Source: Sabethes cyaneus
Taxonomy: Eukaryota; Arthropoda; Insecta; Diptera; Culicidae
Length of the DNA stretch: 64,000 bases
Assembly (NCBI RefSeq): GCF_943734655.1
Contig: NC_071355.1
Location: forward strand, 56,047,449-56,111,448
Direction: 5' to 3'
Shown in pieces: positions 10,633 through 21,318 of this stretch; positions within the stretch are counted from its first letter, which is position 1, and every line of letters begins with the position of its first letter. The notes under the pieces were generated by a model. That model saw only the letters and a list, made by a program, of their open reading frames with translations, made no database searches and was not told where the DNA came from. A program made the translations under genes and the position numbers.

Positions 10633-11084
10633 TACAGAGACTATAGATTACAGAGGCGACAAGGCACTCAAAAACCCCTAAATTTTGAATCCTTACGGAG
10701 AGTTACCTTTAGCTGTGATGGTACTCTCCGTTTTGATTCAAAATTTAGCGGTTTTTGAGTGCCTTGTCGCCTCTGTAACCTATAGTCACAGACAAACAGA
10801 CATAACACTCGTTTTCCATTCTTCGTACCGAAGGAACCGTCATTTCAAATTTGAGCTTAGTTGGGAATGTCTCCGTTTTGGTCAAAGTGGCGCTTTTTGA
10901 CGAAAGAAGGGGATTTCCCCATAAAAAATACTTGTTACTTCGAGGGATACTCCTGTTGCTATCTGATATTTGGGAATGTCTATCATAGATGGTGCTAGTG
11001 TTCAGGTTAAATGTGAGGTACGATAATTTTTGTTGATTTTTCTTCCAAGAGTTATGTCTGTTTGTCTGTGCTATAGTCACTGTA
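10633..11084. mobile_element. CAGAGACTATAG MITE, copy split by another MITE
   Basis: The left end TACAGAGACTATAGATTACA is at 10,633 and the right end TATAGTCACTGTA closes at 11,084. In between, at 10,787-11,077, sits a second MITE with its own duplication. The outer flanks ACAGAATC and ACAGAACC match at 7 of 8 bases, as expected for an aged 8-bp duplication. The target is the foldback right arm (TTTCTTTACAGAAC at 17,895). Confidence 0.8.
10787..11070. mobile_element. CACAGACAAACAGACA MITE nested in another MITE
   Basis: Termini CACAGACAAACAGACATAAC and GTTATGTCTGTTTGTCTGTG are perfect inverted repeats over 20 bases. The target duplication CTATAGT is found at 10,780-10,786 and 11,071-11,077, again 7 bp as in the copy at 5922. 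The insertion falls in the right end of the CAGAGACTATAG MITE. Confidence 0.85.
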
Positions 11085-11284
11085 ACAGAACCATACCATG
11101 TATTAATTGTTTCAGCACATATTTAGGAAATACCACATCAACTCTTTTTGAAACTGTCAGGCCCCTTGGTGAACGAGGGGTCCACTGTTTCGAGATATTA
11201 AAAGTGTAATTCATATTTTTTAACCATTTTCCGCCAACTAAGTTCAAAAGTTTCAATATTTGAAGACCTATTTTCATATGTCAA

Positions 11285-12380
11285 ATGTGTGTAGAAAATC
11301 GTTCCACCACCTTGAATCTAATGTCTTTTTCAACTAAAGTACTCAAGAGTATCGAAGAACGTCAACAGGTAGATGCAATTTATTTCGATTGCTCAAAGGC
11401 TTTTGACAAGGTGCCTCATAAACTAGCAGTTGAAAAAATGAAACGCATGGGTTTACCGGATTGGATTGCCAATTGGATATCGTCATACTTGACCGCTCGT
11501 AGTGCATTCGTTAGATTACATGGAACCAAATAGCGCTGTTTCGATATCCCTAGTGGAGTGCCTCAAGGCAGTATATTGGGACCATTAATTTTTGTACTGT
11601 TTGTAAATGACATTTGTGATTGCTTGGAATCGGAAAAGTTACTGTTCGCAGATGATCTCAAGATATTTCATCTCGTTTCATTCAGTCATCTCGTTCTGTC
11701 GCTCACGAAATCCGCAGCACTTTACTTACCGACTTGGCGATGATGAGTTGCAACGCACTGACTTAAAGATTTAGGGGTGACCGTTGACAGCAAAATGAGA
11801 TTCGAAAAACACATAAGCTCAACCATCTCTAAAGCCTATGCCATTTTAGGTTTAATTAGAAGGAATGCGTCCGACTTTGAAGACATATATGCCTTGAAAA
11901 CGCTGTACTGCTCCTTGGCTCTAAGTGTTCTAGAGTACGCAGTTCAAGTCTGGGCACCATACGCCACTGAGCATTGTCGTCGGATTGAGAGTGTTCAACG
12001 TTCTTTCATAAGGTTCGCACTTCGACGTCTTCCATGGCTGGATTCAGTACACCTACCTGAATACGAAAATCGATGTCAGTTGATCAATCTAAGCACTTTA
12101 GCTGCACGACGAAGACTGTTGCAAAAGCTATTTATTCGCGATCTTCTGATGAGAACAATTGCCAGTAGTTCATTACTGGAGCAAGTCCACTTTCACGCAC
12201 CTCAACGTCGAATACGAAATCCCTCACTGCTATGGGCACTCACGCATTCTACTACATACGGCCAAAATAATCCGCTACACTTTTGTTGCAGGCTTTTTAA
12301 TGAAGTGTGTCATTTATTCGACTTTAATTTAAGTAGAATTAATTTTAAAAATAATATTATATACATTAACTGAATCTAAT
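11285..12380 (+). pseudogene. CR1/Jockey-type reverse transcriptase, truncated and broken
   Basis: A single reading frame carries the RT palm of a non-LTR retrotransposon: DCSKAFDKVPHKL (first catalytic Asp), GVPQGSILGPLIFVLFVND, LLFADDLKIF (the second Asp pair), then LGVTVDSKMRFEKHIS and the long C-terminal region LYCSLALSVLEYAVQVWAPY ending near 12,373. In-frame stops lie at 11,531 (TAG after HGTK), 11,741 and about 11,759. The segment between FADD and the LGVTVDSK block is shortened, so the NV-KC block is missing. The endonuclease and ORF1 are absent, so the copy is 5'-truncated. A related copy lies at 4375-5442. I favour a CR1/T1-like clade over Jockey proper. Confidence 0.8.
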
Positions 12381-12775
12381 CTGGACAGCATTAAGATGAA
12401 GACAGTACGCAAATAAATAATAAAATAATAATATTTTGAATAGAAGAAAATGATACAAAACAAATCTAATAAATTGACACAAAAATATATAAAAATTATG
12501 CACAAGTAACACAAAAAAGTTAGGAGTAGTTACGAAACGCAGACACTCTAAAATAAAAATAATTAAAAAAATTCTTATGGCAAGTGTAACGTAACAATGA
12601 ACCAAAATAAAACAGACAAATTTATGAAAGACGCAGAAAATTTTCAAACATGATCATGAACAATGAGAAATGGCACAAAAATGGAAAATAATGCAGAAAA
12701 GATGACCCGTAATCATTTAAAAATGGCATAAATAAGGGTCTGAAGTTTTTGGAGCGTCTTAGTAGAATACGAAGC
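12381..12775. repeat. A-rich degenerate repeat
   Basis: Low-complexity sequence built from words such as ACAAAAAT, AATAATA and GACACAAAAATA. It resembles tracts at 18,400-18,890 and 19,260-19,450. It may be an expanded tail of the preceding retrotransposon or a simple repeat. Confidence 0.5.
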
Positions 12776-12777
12776 CT

Positions 12778-12970
12778 GGAATTAAATAAAAGGAAAACTT
12801 ATTCAATTTAATTCTACTATGTATATTTATTCTTGACAGATACGTATTTCGCCTACGACTTGTAGGCTTCTTCAGTGTCTGTTTTCGAACTCAAAGCCAA
12901 AGCAATTTAACAGCTTTTATAGGAGCCTAAGATTACGTAATCTATGTGTGGGTACAAAATTAGTGTAGGT
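12778..12970 (-). mobile_element. Dispersed repeat with hammerhead-like motif, copy 1
   Basis: About 190 bp are shared with 26,130-26,355: TTCAATTTAATTCTACTATG, ATTTCGCCTAC, CAGTGTCTGTTTTCGAACT, CTATGTGTGGGTA and AATTAGTGTAGGTA. Read on the minus strand it contains the compact hammerhead-like fold listed separately. Such motifs are known from Penelope-like and other retroelements. No RT or GIY-YIG frame is seen nearby, so the parent element is unknown. Confidence 0.65.
12835..12879 (-). ncRNA. Hammerhead-ribozyme-like fold, copy 1 (probably degenerate)
   Basis: On the minus strand the 45 nt read: GACA, then CTGAAGA, one extra A, a 6-bp stem GCCTAC/GTAGGC with a 5-nt loop, GAA, the self-pairing ATAC|GTAT, C, and TGTC, which pairs with the opening GACA. 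This is the hammerhead order (stem I, CUGANGA, stem II, GAA, short stem III, cleavage-site C, stem I). The extra A before stem II departs from the canonical core and may abolish activity. Confidence 0.35.
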
Positions 12971-13588
12971 ATAGGTTGCCTTTGAGATGGAAGAGATACA
13001 AAACAACACACAAGGGTTTGTTTAGCTTTACAGAGATAACCAAAAAGAAGTGGCTGTGTGATAAAATGGCTGGTGGGAGAACTGATAAAGAAAGTAGAGA
13101 CATTCAAACGAACAAAACTTTGTTAACTTTGTTGCCTTATGAGAATTTTCGATACGTTAACAGATGCGTAAGTGGCTAGAAGACAAAGGGGTTCTGAGTA
13201 ATTCTCGTTGAAACGCGACCACAACTGACACGAGGTCTTCATATATTGGAACTTTTGTACTTGATTGGTTCAAAATGGTTAAAAAAATAAGAATTACACT
13301 TTTAATACCTCGAAACAGTATACCCCTCGTTTACTAAAGAGTCCGACTGTTGAAAAAAAAGTTGAATTTTGAGCAAACCTTGAGATCTAAATCATATGAT
13401 ATTTCCTAAATTTGCACTGAAATAATTAACAAATGTTATGGTTCTGCAAAGAAGAAAAATAGGGCATTCAAATGGAGTAAAAGATTTTTTGGCTGCCATC
13501 TTATATTTGTACGCCATAGTGGATTTTATCGAAAGATACCCGATTTCACCATGAGCCCCCCCGCATAGAAATGCATAACGAATATTAT

Positions 13589-13795
13589 TGTAAAAACATT
13601 ACGGTTACTATGAATTTTACTGTTTACAACACTTTATGCTGTAACTTCACTGTACCGTTCTTGGAAAAATTTTCATATGATGTATTCATATTAATGTAAA
13701 AACTTTACGATTACAATGAATTTTGCTGTTTATAACACTTTATGCTGTAACTTCACTGTACCGTTCTTGGAAAAATTTTCATATAATTCGGCAAC
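13589..13795. repeat. Direct tandem duplication, 106-bp unit
   Basis: Unit 1 starts at 13,589 (TGTAAAAACATTACGG) and unit 2 at 13,695 (TGTAAAAACTTTACGA). Both contain CACTTTATGCTGTAACTTCA and CGTTCTTGGAAAAATTTTCA. The units differ at only a few positions, so this is a fairly recent local duplication. Confidence 0.8.
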
Positions 13796-13799
13796 AATG

Positions 13800-14400
13800 C
13801 AAATTGTTTTGAAGCAGGAAATAATCTCTAAGGTCCAATCCTTGGCAGGTTGAGTTATTTGTAGACACAAATTGTGTCTCTTCCTCCGTCTACTGTAGAA
13901 ACCACCGATTGAGAAGTTTAATCTGATTCGTTTTACTGACGGGACGACGGCACTATGCAGGCGCTTACGACTTACTTGTTCGTCTGTCAACATATTAGCC
14001 GCGATTCTTAACGCGGGTGTTCGGGGAAAGGCTCCGTTCCTATGAAATAGACCAACCTCGTTGTTTCTACGTCTTGACATCGAATGAGGTGTCAGGCACA
14101 TAATTAAGTTTTTATAACGGTAGATTTTAAAATTGACAGACGGAACGATAGAAGACGGTAATGAAACAAAGAGTCGATAGGATCTAACAGATTGAGATAA
14201 GGCGTGAATGGGAAAGAGTGGATTTGTTTATGTAGGTGTACTGACCTCTAATACTTTCCTAATATGAGCGATGAATGCGGCTCGAAAATCATAATAGTTC
14301 GAAGTCTATCAAACTCATTGTCATCATATCTTTTCAAAAACATGAAATACGGTAATTAATCAGCCGGTTTTATTTTGTCCTAATAATCCGAAAGCCTACA
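13800..14400. other. Interior of the foldback; nothing recognised
   Basis: There is a short open frame on the minus strand at 13,730-14,101 with no recognisable motif. The rest is AT-rich without shared repeats. Confidence 0.35.
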
Positions 14401-14725
14401 ATTTTTTTTGCAGAACTCACCTTAAATTTCATTGTAACTTCGTTGTAAAACAGTGTAAAACTTATAGTGAATGTACCACAAATTTTACTGTTTTTGGTTT
14501 TTATTTGTATGGGAAAAAGCCGAAAAATTTAGTGTTACATCACTTAATCACCCCCTTATTCGCTGTAAAATTGGCGGTTTCCATTAAAATTTACTGTGAA
14601 AACAGCGGTATTCATGGTAACTTCAGTGTAACTTTTACAAAGTTTTTCACTGTTTCAATGTGGTTTTTCGAAGTTTTTCAATGTTTGTAACAGTGAAATT
14701 TAATGTTTTTTCGCTATACTTTTTT
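14400..14725. repeat. Palindromic ACTGT/ACAGT-rich repeat
   Basis: Many copies of TTACTGT, ACAGTG and TGTAACTT on both strands, for example AATTTTACTG near 14,480 and GTAACAGTGAAATTTAATG near 14,690. The words match those of the 106-bp units at 13,589, so both derive from one MITE-like family. Confidence 0.5.
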
Positions 14726-14753
14726 ATTCGGGCCCCAACAGATTTTCATGTTT

Positions 14754-17657
14754 AGACCACCATTAGTCCGGTATGGCGGCTATATGGACGACAAACAGGT
14801 TCCCGGTCCAAGAGGTTGTGTCAACTGCAGACGAGAAATTTGCGGTTGCCAAAGTGGGTGGAATGTTCTACTGCAGCTGTTATGCTCCGCCGAGTTGGTC
14901 GATAGAGCAGTTTACGCGGTTGGTAGATCGAGTATCAGTTGTGCTGACTGGTCTAAGGCCGGGTGACTTTAACGCTTGGGCGATTGAGTGGGGAAGTCAT
15001 CGCACGAACCATAGGGGTCGGATTCTGCTTGAGGCTCTGGCAAAGCTCAACGTAGACCTGGCCAACGTCGGCAACACAAGTACCTTCAGTAGGAATGGTG
15101 CAGAGTCTATTATCGACGTGACATTCGGCAGTCCAGGTTTGATAGGAGACTGGACGGTAAACAATGGCTACACTCACAGTGACCATCAGGCGGTCCGCTA
15201 TGGTGTTGGTCAGATAACGAGGCGGCAGGCGACGGGTAGAGCCAACACTCCAAACACTCGTGGGTGGAAGACATCATACTTCGATCCTGAAGTATTTGTG
15301 GAAGCGATCCGAAGAGAGTGCGGTGATCGCGATATGCCCGATCCAAACGCTGATCATTTGGTTGAGGTGCTGTCGCGAGCGTGTGACACCACCGTACCTA
15401 GGAAAAACCGACCTAGTCACCGGTTTACTGGTGAACAGAAGAAATTGCGGAGGTTATGTGCCAGTTCCAATGCGAACCCGTGGGGTGATGCCTACAGGAT
15501 CGTAATGGCAAAGGCCAAGGGCGTAATGGCGCCCGCAGAGCGATCGCCAGAGATGCTGGAGCGGATCATTGAGGGCCTCTTTCCGCGCCACGAGCCAAGG
15601 CCCTGGCCTCAGACCGCTGAGTCGTCCCACGGCCGACGTTCCAGTATCTCAGACCATAGCGTAGGATGGTCCGCCTTCGTGCCGAACATCCAAAGTAACG
15701 TGGGCGACGGCGGTTTAGAGGTCGGGGAGGAAGTAACGGTTACGAACGAGGAACTCATTGAGATCGCTAAATCCCTAAAGGTGAGCAAGGCACCGGGACC
15801 AGACGGAATCCCGAATATGGCCATTAAAGCGGCTATTCTGGAGGCTCCCGAATTATTCGTGGCAGTAATTAGTAGATGCCTGGAAGCTGGCCACTTCCCG
15901 GACATATGGAAGCGACAGAACCTGGTCCTATTACCGAAACCGGGAAAACCTCCGGGTGTCTCCTCGTCATATAGGCCGATCTGTCTGCTCGATACTGCCG
16001 GCAAGGTACTGGAAAGGGTTATCCTTAACAGACTCGTACAGTACACTGAGGGTACAAACGGTCTATCAAGGAACCAATTCGGCTTCCGAAAAGGCAAATC
16101 TACGGTGGATGCCATCTTGTCTGTCACTAAGACAGCCGAGGAGGCGATCCAGCGCAAGAGGACAGGTATTCGCTATTGTGCAGTTGTCACGCTCGACGTG
16201 AGAAATGCGTTTAATAGCGCTAGCTAGGACTCCATAGCCAACTCGCTTCGGAACGTCGAAGTGAGGGTGTCGCTGTACACGATCCTGGAAAATTATTTCC
16301 AGAATCGTGTGCTATGCTACAACACGGAGGAGGGTCAGAAGTGCGTTCTAATCACCGCAGGAGTTCCGCAAGGTTCCATGCTGGGCCCGGTGTTGTGGAA
16401 CGTCATGTATGACGAGGTGTTGAAGCTAAAGTTTCCGGTAGGGGTGCTGATTGTCGGCTTTGCGGATGACATCACCTTGGAAGTCTATGGTGAATCTATG
16501 AGAGAGGTAGAGTTGATGGCTGCCCACTCTATAAGCATTCTTGAAGATCGGATGCGATCCAGGAAACTGGAGCTAGCTCATCATAAAACGGAGGTTATCG
16601 TGGTGAACAACCGCAAGTCGGTGCAGCAAGCAAATTTCAGCGTCGGGGACTGCACTATTTCGTCAACGCGGTCCTTAAAACTCCTGGGAGTCATGGTCGA
16701 CGACAAGCTCAAGTTCGGGAGCCACGCCACGCAAGAAGGCTTCCACAGCTATTTCGGCATTGTCTCGTATGATGTCTAATAGCTCTGCGGTATATGGCAG
16801 CAAGCGAAGGCTTTTAGCCAACGTGGTCCAGTCCATACTTAGGTATAGCGGACCGGTGTGGTCATCGGTGTTAGGAACCAAAAGCTATCTAGCCAAGCTG
16901 GAAAGCACCTATCGTCTCATGTGCCTAAGAGTGGTGAGTGCGTATCGCACAGTTTCACATGACGCAATCTGCGTCTTAGCGGGTATGATGCCTATTGGTA
17001 TCATCATCAGCGAGGACGTAGAGTGCTTCAACCAACGTGGAACTAGAGGCATATGTAGTACCACAAGATCGGCCTCGATGACCACATGGCAGCGGGCATG
17101 GTCTAATTCCACAAAAGGCCGGTGGATACATCGACTTATCCCGGAACTATCCGGGTGGGTCAACAGGCGCCACGGCGAAGCCAACTTCCACCTGACACAA
17201 ATTCTGTCAGGGCATGGTTGTTTTAGACAGTATCTGCACAAGTTTGGGCATGCGGAGTCCCCAGCGTGTCCCGAATGCGTGGACGTTGAGGAAACTGCAG
17301 AACATGCTTTCTTCAAATGCCCTCGTTTCGCGGGCGTGAGAAGCAACATGATGGCAGTGAGCGGGCAGGACACTACTCCGGATAACTTAGTCCAAAGGAT
17401 GTGTTCTAGCTCGGACGTCTGGGGAGTGGTCAATGCGGCTGCTACCCAGATCGTACTTGAGCTACAAAACCGCTGGAAAGCCGATCAACGGCGAATAAGG
17501 GGATTGAGGCTGGAGACTCGAGTAGGGTTTTAGTGGGTCTGGATCCTCACGCCCCAGTAGGGGAGTCAGGATACCAAACCCCACTCCCTGAGTTGTCTTC
17601 TCAGGTGTCTGATAGCAGATTTCCCTACTCGTTAAAAAAACCAAAGACCACCATTAG
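14754..17657 (+). mobile_element. R1-clade non-LTR insertion with 13-bp TSD
   Basis: AGACCACCATTAG occurs at 14,754-14,766 and again at 17,645-17,657, immediately outside a 2878-bp insert. A perfect 13-bp duplication and a 5'-truncated body are typical of target-primed reverse transcription. The 3' end reads TACTCGTTAAAAAAACCAA, so a very short A run replaces a long poly(A). The site is inside a foldback element and not in 28S rDNA, so this lineage is not rDNA-specific. Confidence 0.85.
14773..17533 (+). pseudogene. R1-clade ORF2: endonuclease-RT-zinc knuckle, two breaks
   Basis: The frame starts inside the APE-type endonuclease (CSCYAPPSW, GDFNAWAIEWGS, then YTHSDHQAVRY with the catalytic DH). 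RT follows with KAPGPDGIPN, YRPICLLDTAGKV, VTLDVRNAFNSAS, GVPQGSMLGPVLWN and GFADDITLEVYG. The C-terminus has a CX2CX8HX4C knuckle (CPECVDVEETAEHAFFKC). Only two lesions are seen: a TAG at 16,225 where the family has Trp after NAFNSAS, and a frameshift between about 16,720 and 16,780. The frame from 14,773 otherwise runs on in phase through 16,779. The first part of the endonuclease and any ORF1 are missing through 5' truncation. So few breaks imply a young insertion. Confidence 0.85.
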
Positions 17658-17780
17658 AAAGCTGAGGTTTAAAATTCACATGTAATGTTAAATCTTGCCA
17701 AGGAAATCGGGTCCATTGTACATTAAAATTAATATATGCTTCTCGTACAATTTTTTCTCAGTTTTTCAATGGTGGCTTTC
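17658..17780. other. Interior of the foldback, right of the R1 insertion
   Basis: Short AT-rich stretch between the R1 target duplication and the foldback right arm. Nothing recognised. Confidence 0.4.
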
Positions 17781-18389
17781 AAATGAAAAGCGGTTGGGGG
17801 TTGATGGCGAAATAGGCTATTTTTTATTAAATCTAAAATAGCGACCTAATCCAAGATGGCCGCCAAAAAATTTTTCCCTTCATTTGAAAGCCCTATTTTT
17901 CTTTACAGAACAGGGCCATGTATTAGTTATTTCATTGCAAATTTAGAGAATATCACATGATATATATCTCAAGCTTTGCAAGAATGCATCTTTTTTCTAA
18001 AGTGTCAGGCCCCTTGGCGAACGAGGGGTCCACTGTTTCGAGGTAATAAAAGAGTAATTCTTATTTTTTAACTATTTTTAACAAATCGAATGCAAAAGTT
18101 CCATTATTTGAAGACCTCGTGTTAGCAGCGGCCCCGTTTCAACGAGAATTACCCATGTACTAGCTGAGTACCCGATTTCACTCAGAACCCCTTTGTCTCC
18201 CAGCTACTTATGCGTCTGTCATCGTATCGAAAATTCTCATAATGCAACAAAGTAAACAAAGTTAACAAAGTTTTCTTCGTTTAAATGTCTCTACTTCCTT
18301 TATCAGTTTCCCTCTCCCCCCATTTTATCACCCAGCCACTTATTAATCTGTCTTCTTTTCGGTTATCTCGGTAACGAGTATTACTCACA

Positions 18390-19500
18390 TGATACAATAC
18401 AAAAGTAGCGCAAAAATTAAACAAAAACAAATAATAAAAAGTTCAAAAATGATCCCGAAAATGCACACAAGTAACAAAAAACTGACACAAAAATAAAATA
18501 GGATTTGTTTGTTCATTTGAGTTTGGCCACCGTGAAACTATTGGGATGAGGAAACGTCCACTTCAGTTAGGACATGTTTGGGGTGGAAACATATTTTACG
18601 TTTCCAGAAACGTTGCGTTGTAGAAACGTTACATAAAATACACAAAAAAAACAACAAAAAAGTGGCATGTATAATATGTAATAAGATCACAAATAATAGT
18701 TCTCTAATAGTTCTACAGTAAAAATAAAAATAACACAAAAAATAATACAAAAACAGATAGAAGAATAACAAAAATTACAAAGGTACAACAAAAGCTATAA
18801 AAATGGTACAAAAATAATACTAAGAGATAAAAGAGGAATTGTGAGATGCGAAGAATGATTAATTGGGATTGGGAGAATAAAACAAAATTAGGTATTAGAC
18901 TACCCTCAATAACGGGCGACAGTAGTTTAGTAAATAAAACATGCGGGTACCAATCGAAAGAGTGTGTTTGCGAGCCTACCTGCTATTACACAGCCCAAAA
19001 TATTTTTGGTCTATATTGAAATTTTCAGTTCATCGCATCAGACACTCCTTCCCTTTCTAAAATAGTTGACGTCATGTCCGCATATACGAGTAAGGCCATC
19101 ACAAATATTTAAAAAAGTGTTAATACTCACTTTTCTAGTTTTTAGGTTGTAGAGCAAACAAAAAATTGATTTTACAAACAAATTAACATATGTCCGACAA
19201 ATTATTTTTTTGCCCACCGATTTTTCATGCCAATTTTAAAGGGGGAGGGGGTTTAAAAATTAATCAAAATTTTACAAGAAATAAAATAGTGAGCAAAAAC
19301 GAAACTATGCAAAAACAAGTCAAATTGATAAATACAACAAAGACATAAAAATGAAGCATAAATGATGCAAAAAACACAAACACAGTAGATGTAGCGAAAA
19401 TGCAACGCACCCTTCTCTCGCTTCTAGTGAGAACAAAGAAAAATTACAAAAAATTTCGTCGATTTTGCTCAAAGTTAAGATGTTATGCAACCGTGTAAAC
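18390..19500. repeat. A-rich degenerate repeats with unique spacer
   Basis: 18,400-18,520, 18,630-18,850 and 19,260-19,450 are low-complexity tracts of ACAAAAAT/AATAACA-type words like those at 12,381-12,775. The spacer 18,890-19,250 is unrecognised AT-rich sequence. Confidence 0.45.
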
Positions 19501-21316
19501 ATAACAGATTTTGCTACTTTTCAGTCAACTTTAACTAGTAACTTTGCTCCCAAAATACGTCGACGATTATATGGGATTATTATGGGATTATTTGGCACTG
19601 CTATATGAGTAAAATATGCAATCAACCTAACAGATATAATTTTACATCGACTTAACGCAGCATTTCGTATAATCTCAAGTATTTTTTTCATCTACTGCTT
19701 TGATTTGACCCTCAGAACTAAAGCCATCTTTTCGAATCCATATTATTAGCCACAGAACATTTATGAATAGCTTGCCCTGAGTGGGTACTTACCCAACTTT
19801 GCATAATAACCCCCTCTCCGGCTCCGCTGGTTGGTTAGTCAATTGCATCCGTAACCATCCTATCGATTTCGGTTGTTTAATTATATTTCCGAAAAATCAC
19901 TTCAGCATAGCAGAACAGTTTGACCTGCACTACTGTAGCGAACCGCATGTCAGGCAAATTTTCCGAGTATGCTTAACTGTTGAAGTGAATTTACATTTAT
20001 TTGAAATGCCATTTCGAAAATTCCCTTTGAATGCAATGCCGAATCAAATTTCTAACGAGCTGCACGGTTTACGAGCCGCATTTCTGGTCGGGCATTCCGT
20101 GTACCTTCCTACTGTAGGTACAGCATTGCCGAGGCGGAGCGCGTTGCCGGGCCAGGGCCGAAAACTGCTCAAACTTTCACCCCGTCGTCGTCCATTTCTT
20201 CTGCTGCTGGTGCTGCTGCCATTCACTAGCTGCTGGAGTGCTGGAAATCAATCTTGCAAAGATTTCGCTCAGCCACTTTCCGGCAGTGGTGCAGTGAGCA
20301 TTTTTCCTTCGAGCGACTACAGGCTAACGTTAGCTGCTGATACAGCCAGAGCGCAGCCAGCGGGGTACATGCAGTTCCGGCAGTAGAAGATTGCATCTGT
20401 CGAGTGTCTCTCGTAAGGATCGTTAGACGTTTCCGTTTTCCTTCGCCGGAGCCTTGGATCAGTGTTTTCTTTTATTTCATTTTATTTTTTGGCTTCAAAG
20501 CAAACCAACATCCTAGAGGGCAGCCACCAACGTAAAGTAAAACACTGTGGCACTCGGAGCAAGACGAGCTTTTATTTTACTTACTAATGATAAGACTTTT
20601 TCGCCGGGCGTCGGGGCGTTCCCAAGGTGCGGGAATGCAAAGTCCGGAGCAAAGCGAAATAAGGAAATAGAGTTCAAGAAAGCTTTTCATGAATGATAGC
20701 CCCCGTTGATGGTCCGCTGTATGGTTGGGTGCTCTTTTCCGTTTGGCAGAAATCACGTCGTCAAGTCTCTTGGTTTATAGCTTTTGCGCTACATACATCA
20801 TTTAATGATTGTGGTTTTTATCGTAACTTTTAGCTTTTTAGTAGTGATATGGCACTTGAAATTCTTTTAAGAAAAATGAACTTACAGTATTTTAGTTTAA
20901 AATTTCATATCGCCGCTTAAGTTAAACACCTCATCATACAAAAAAGATACCTAAATTCACAAAGAAAACTTTTTTGAACTATCTACTGCCGCATAACAAT
21001 CGGTTCAAAGACTAGTGATTGAACGATAATTATTTCAAAAGCAATTCATTATTTCTATCAACATTGCCGAAATCTACAAGCAATCTTATCATATGTACGG
21101 TTGAAATTGTATTCAAATATGTGTCTCAGTATTCAATACTTGTTGTTCCACTCTTTCCACCTATTGGGTAACAGTGAGACAAAAATACACGTTCACATTT
21201 GTTGATGTTTTAGAAAATTCTGCTTCATACTAGCCCAGTTTTTCTCGATTGGCCGCAACTCCGGTGTATTTGGTGGGTTAAGATCTTTCGATACACAATC
21301 GACATTATTTGCCTTA
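19500..21316. other. Unique sequence, no recognised gene
   Basis: No repeat shared with the window. A frame of 201 codons spans 19,781-20,386 but starts at GTG. It contains a Leu-rich run near 20,190-20,225 made by a CTG/CTGCTG tract and has no family resemblance, so I do not call it a gene. 20,000-20,700 is less AT-rich than its surroundings and may be gene-proximal. Confidence 0.35.
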
Positions 21317-21318
21317 TA

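Larger units (their letters stand above)
9830..11280. mobile_element. Foldback element carrying two nested MITE insertions
   Basis: The left arm (about 9857-10,030, including GGGGCCTGACAGTTTC and GCGGCCATCTTGGATTTGG) is inverted relative to a right arm now split into 10,540-10,632 and 11,085-11,175 (AAGATGGCCGC, GAAACTGTCAGGCCCC). The same arms occur at 13,260-13,510 and 17,780-18,060, so this is a family. MITE insertions at 10,211 and 10,633 interrupt the centre and the right arm. The intact sequence at 17,880-17,925 shows what the right arm looked like before insertion. Confidence 0.7.
13027..18375. mobile_element. Long foldback element (arms about 530-600 bp) with R1 insertion
   Basis: 13,027-13,560 is inverted relative to 17,770-18,375. 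Paired landmarks are AGATAACCAAAAAGAAG with TTCTTTTCGGTTATCTC, GAGAATTTTCGATACG with CGTATCGAAAATTCTC, and GGTTCTGAGTAATTCTCGTT with AACGAGAATTACC further in. The centre contains a 106-bp tandem duplication, ACTGT/ACAGT-rich palindromic sequence and a 2.9 kb R1-clade element. No transposase is visible. Confidence 0.7.

Noticed and set aside
14773..17533. Site-specific R1 in 28S rDNA
   Set aside because: Flanks are foldback-element DNA with a 13-bp duplication; no rRNA sequence is seen.
19781..20386. 201-codon frame as a host gene
   Set aside because: It starts at GTG, has no recognisable motif, and its Leu-rich part comes from a CTG tract.
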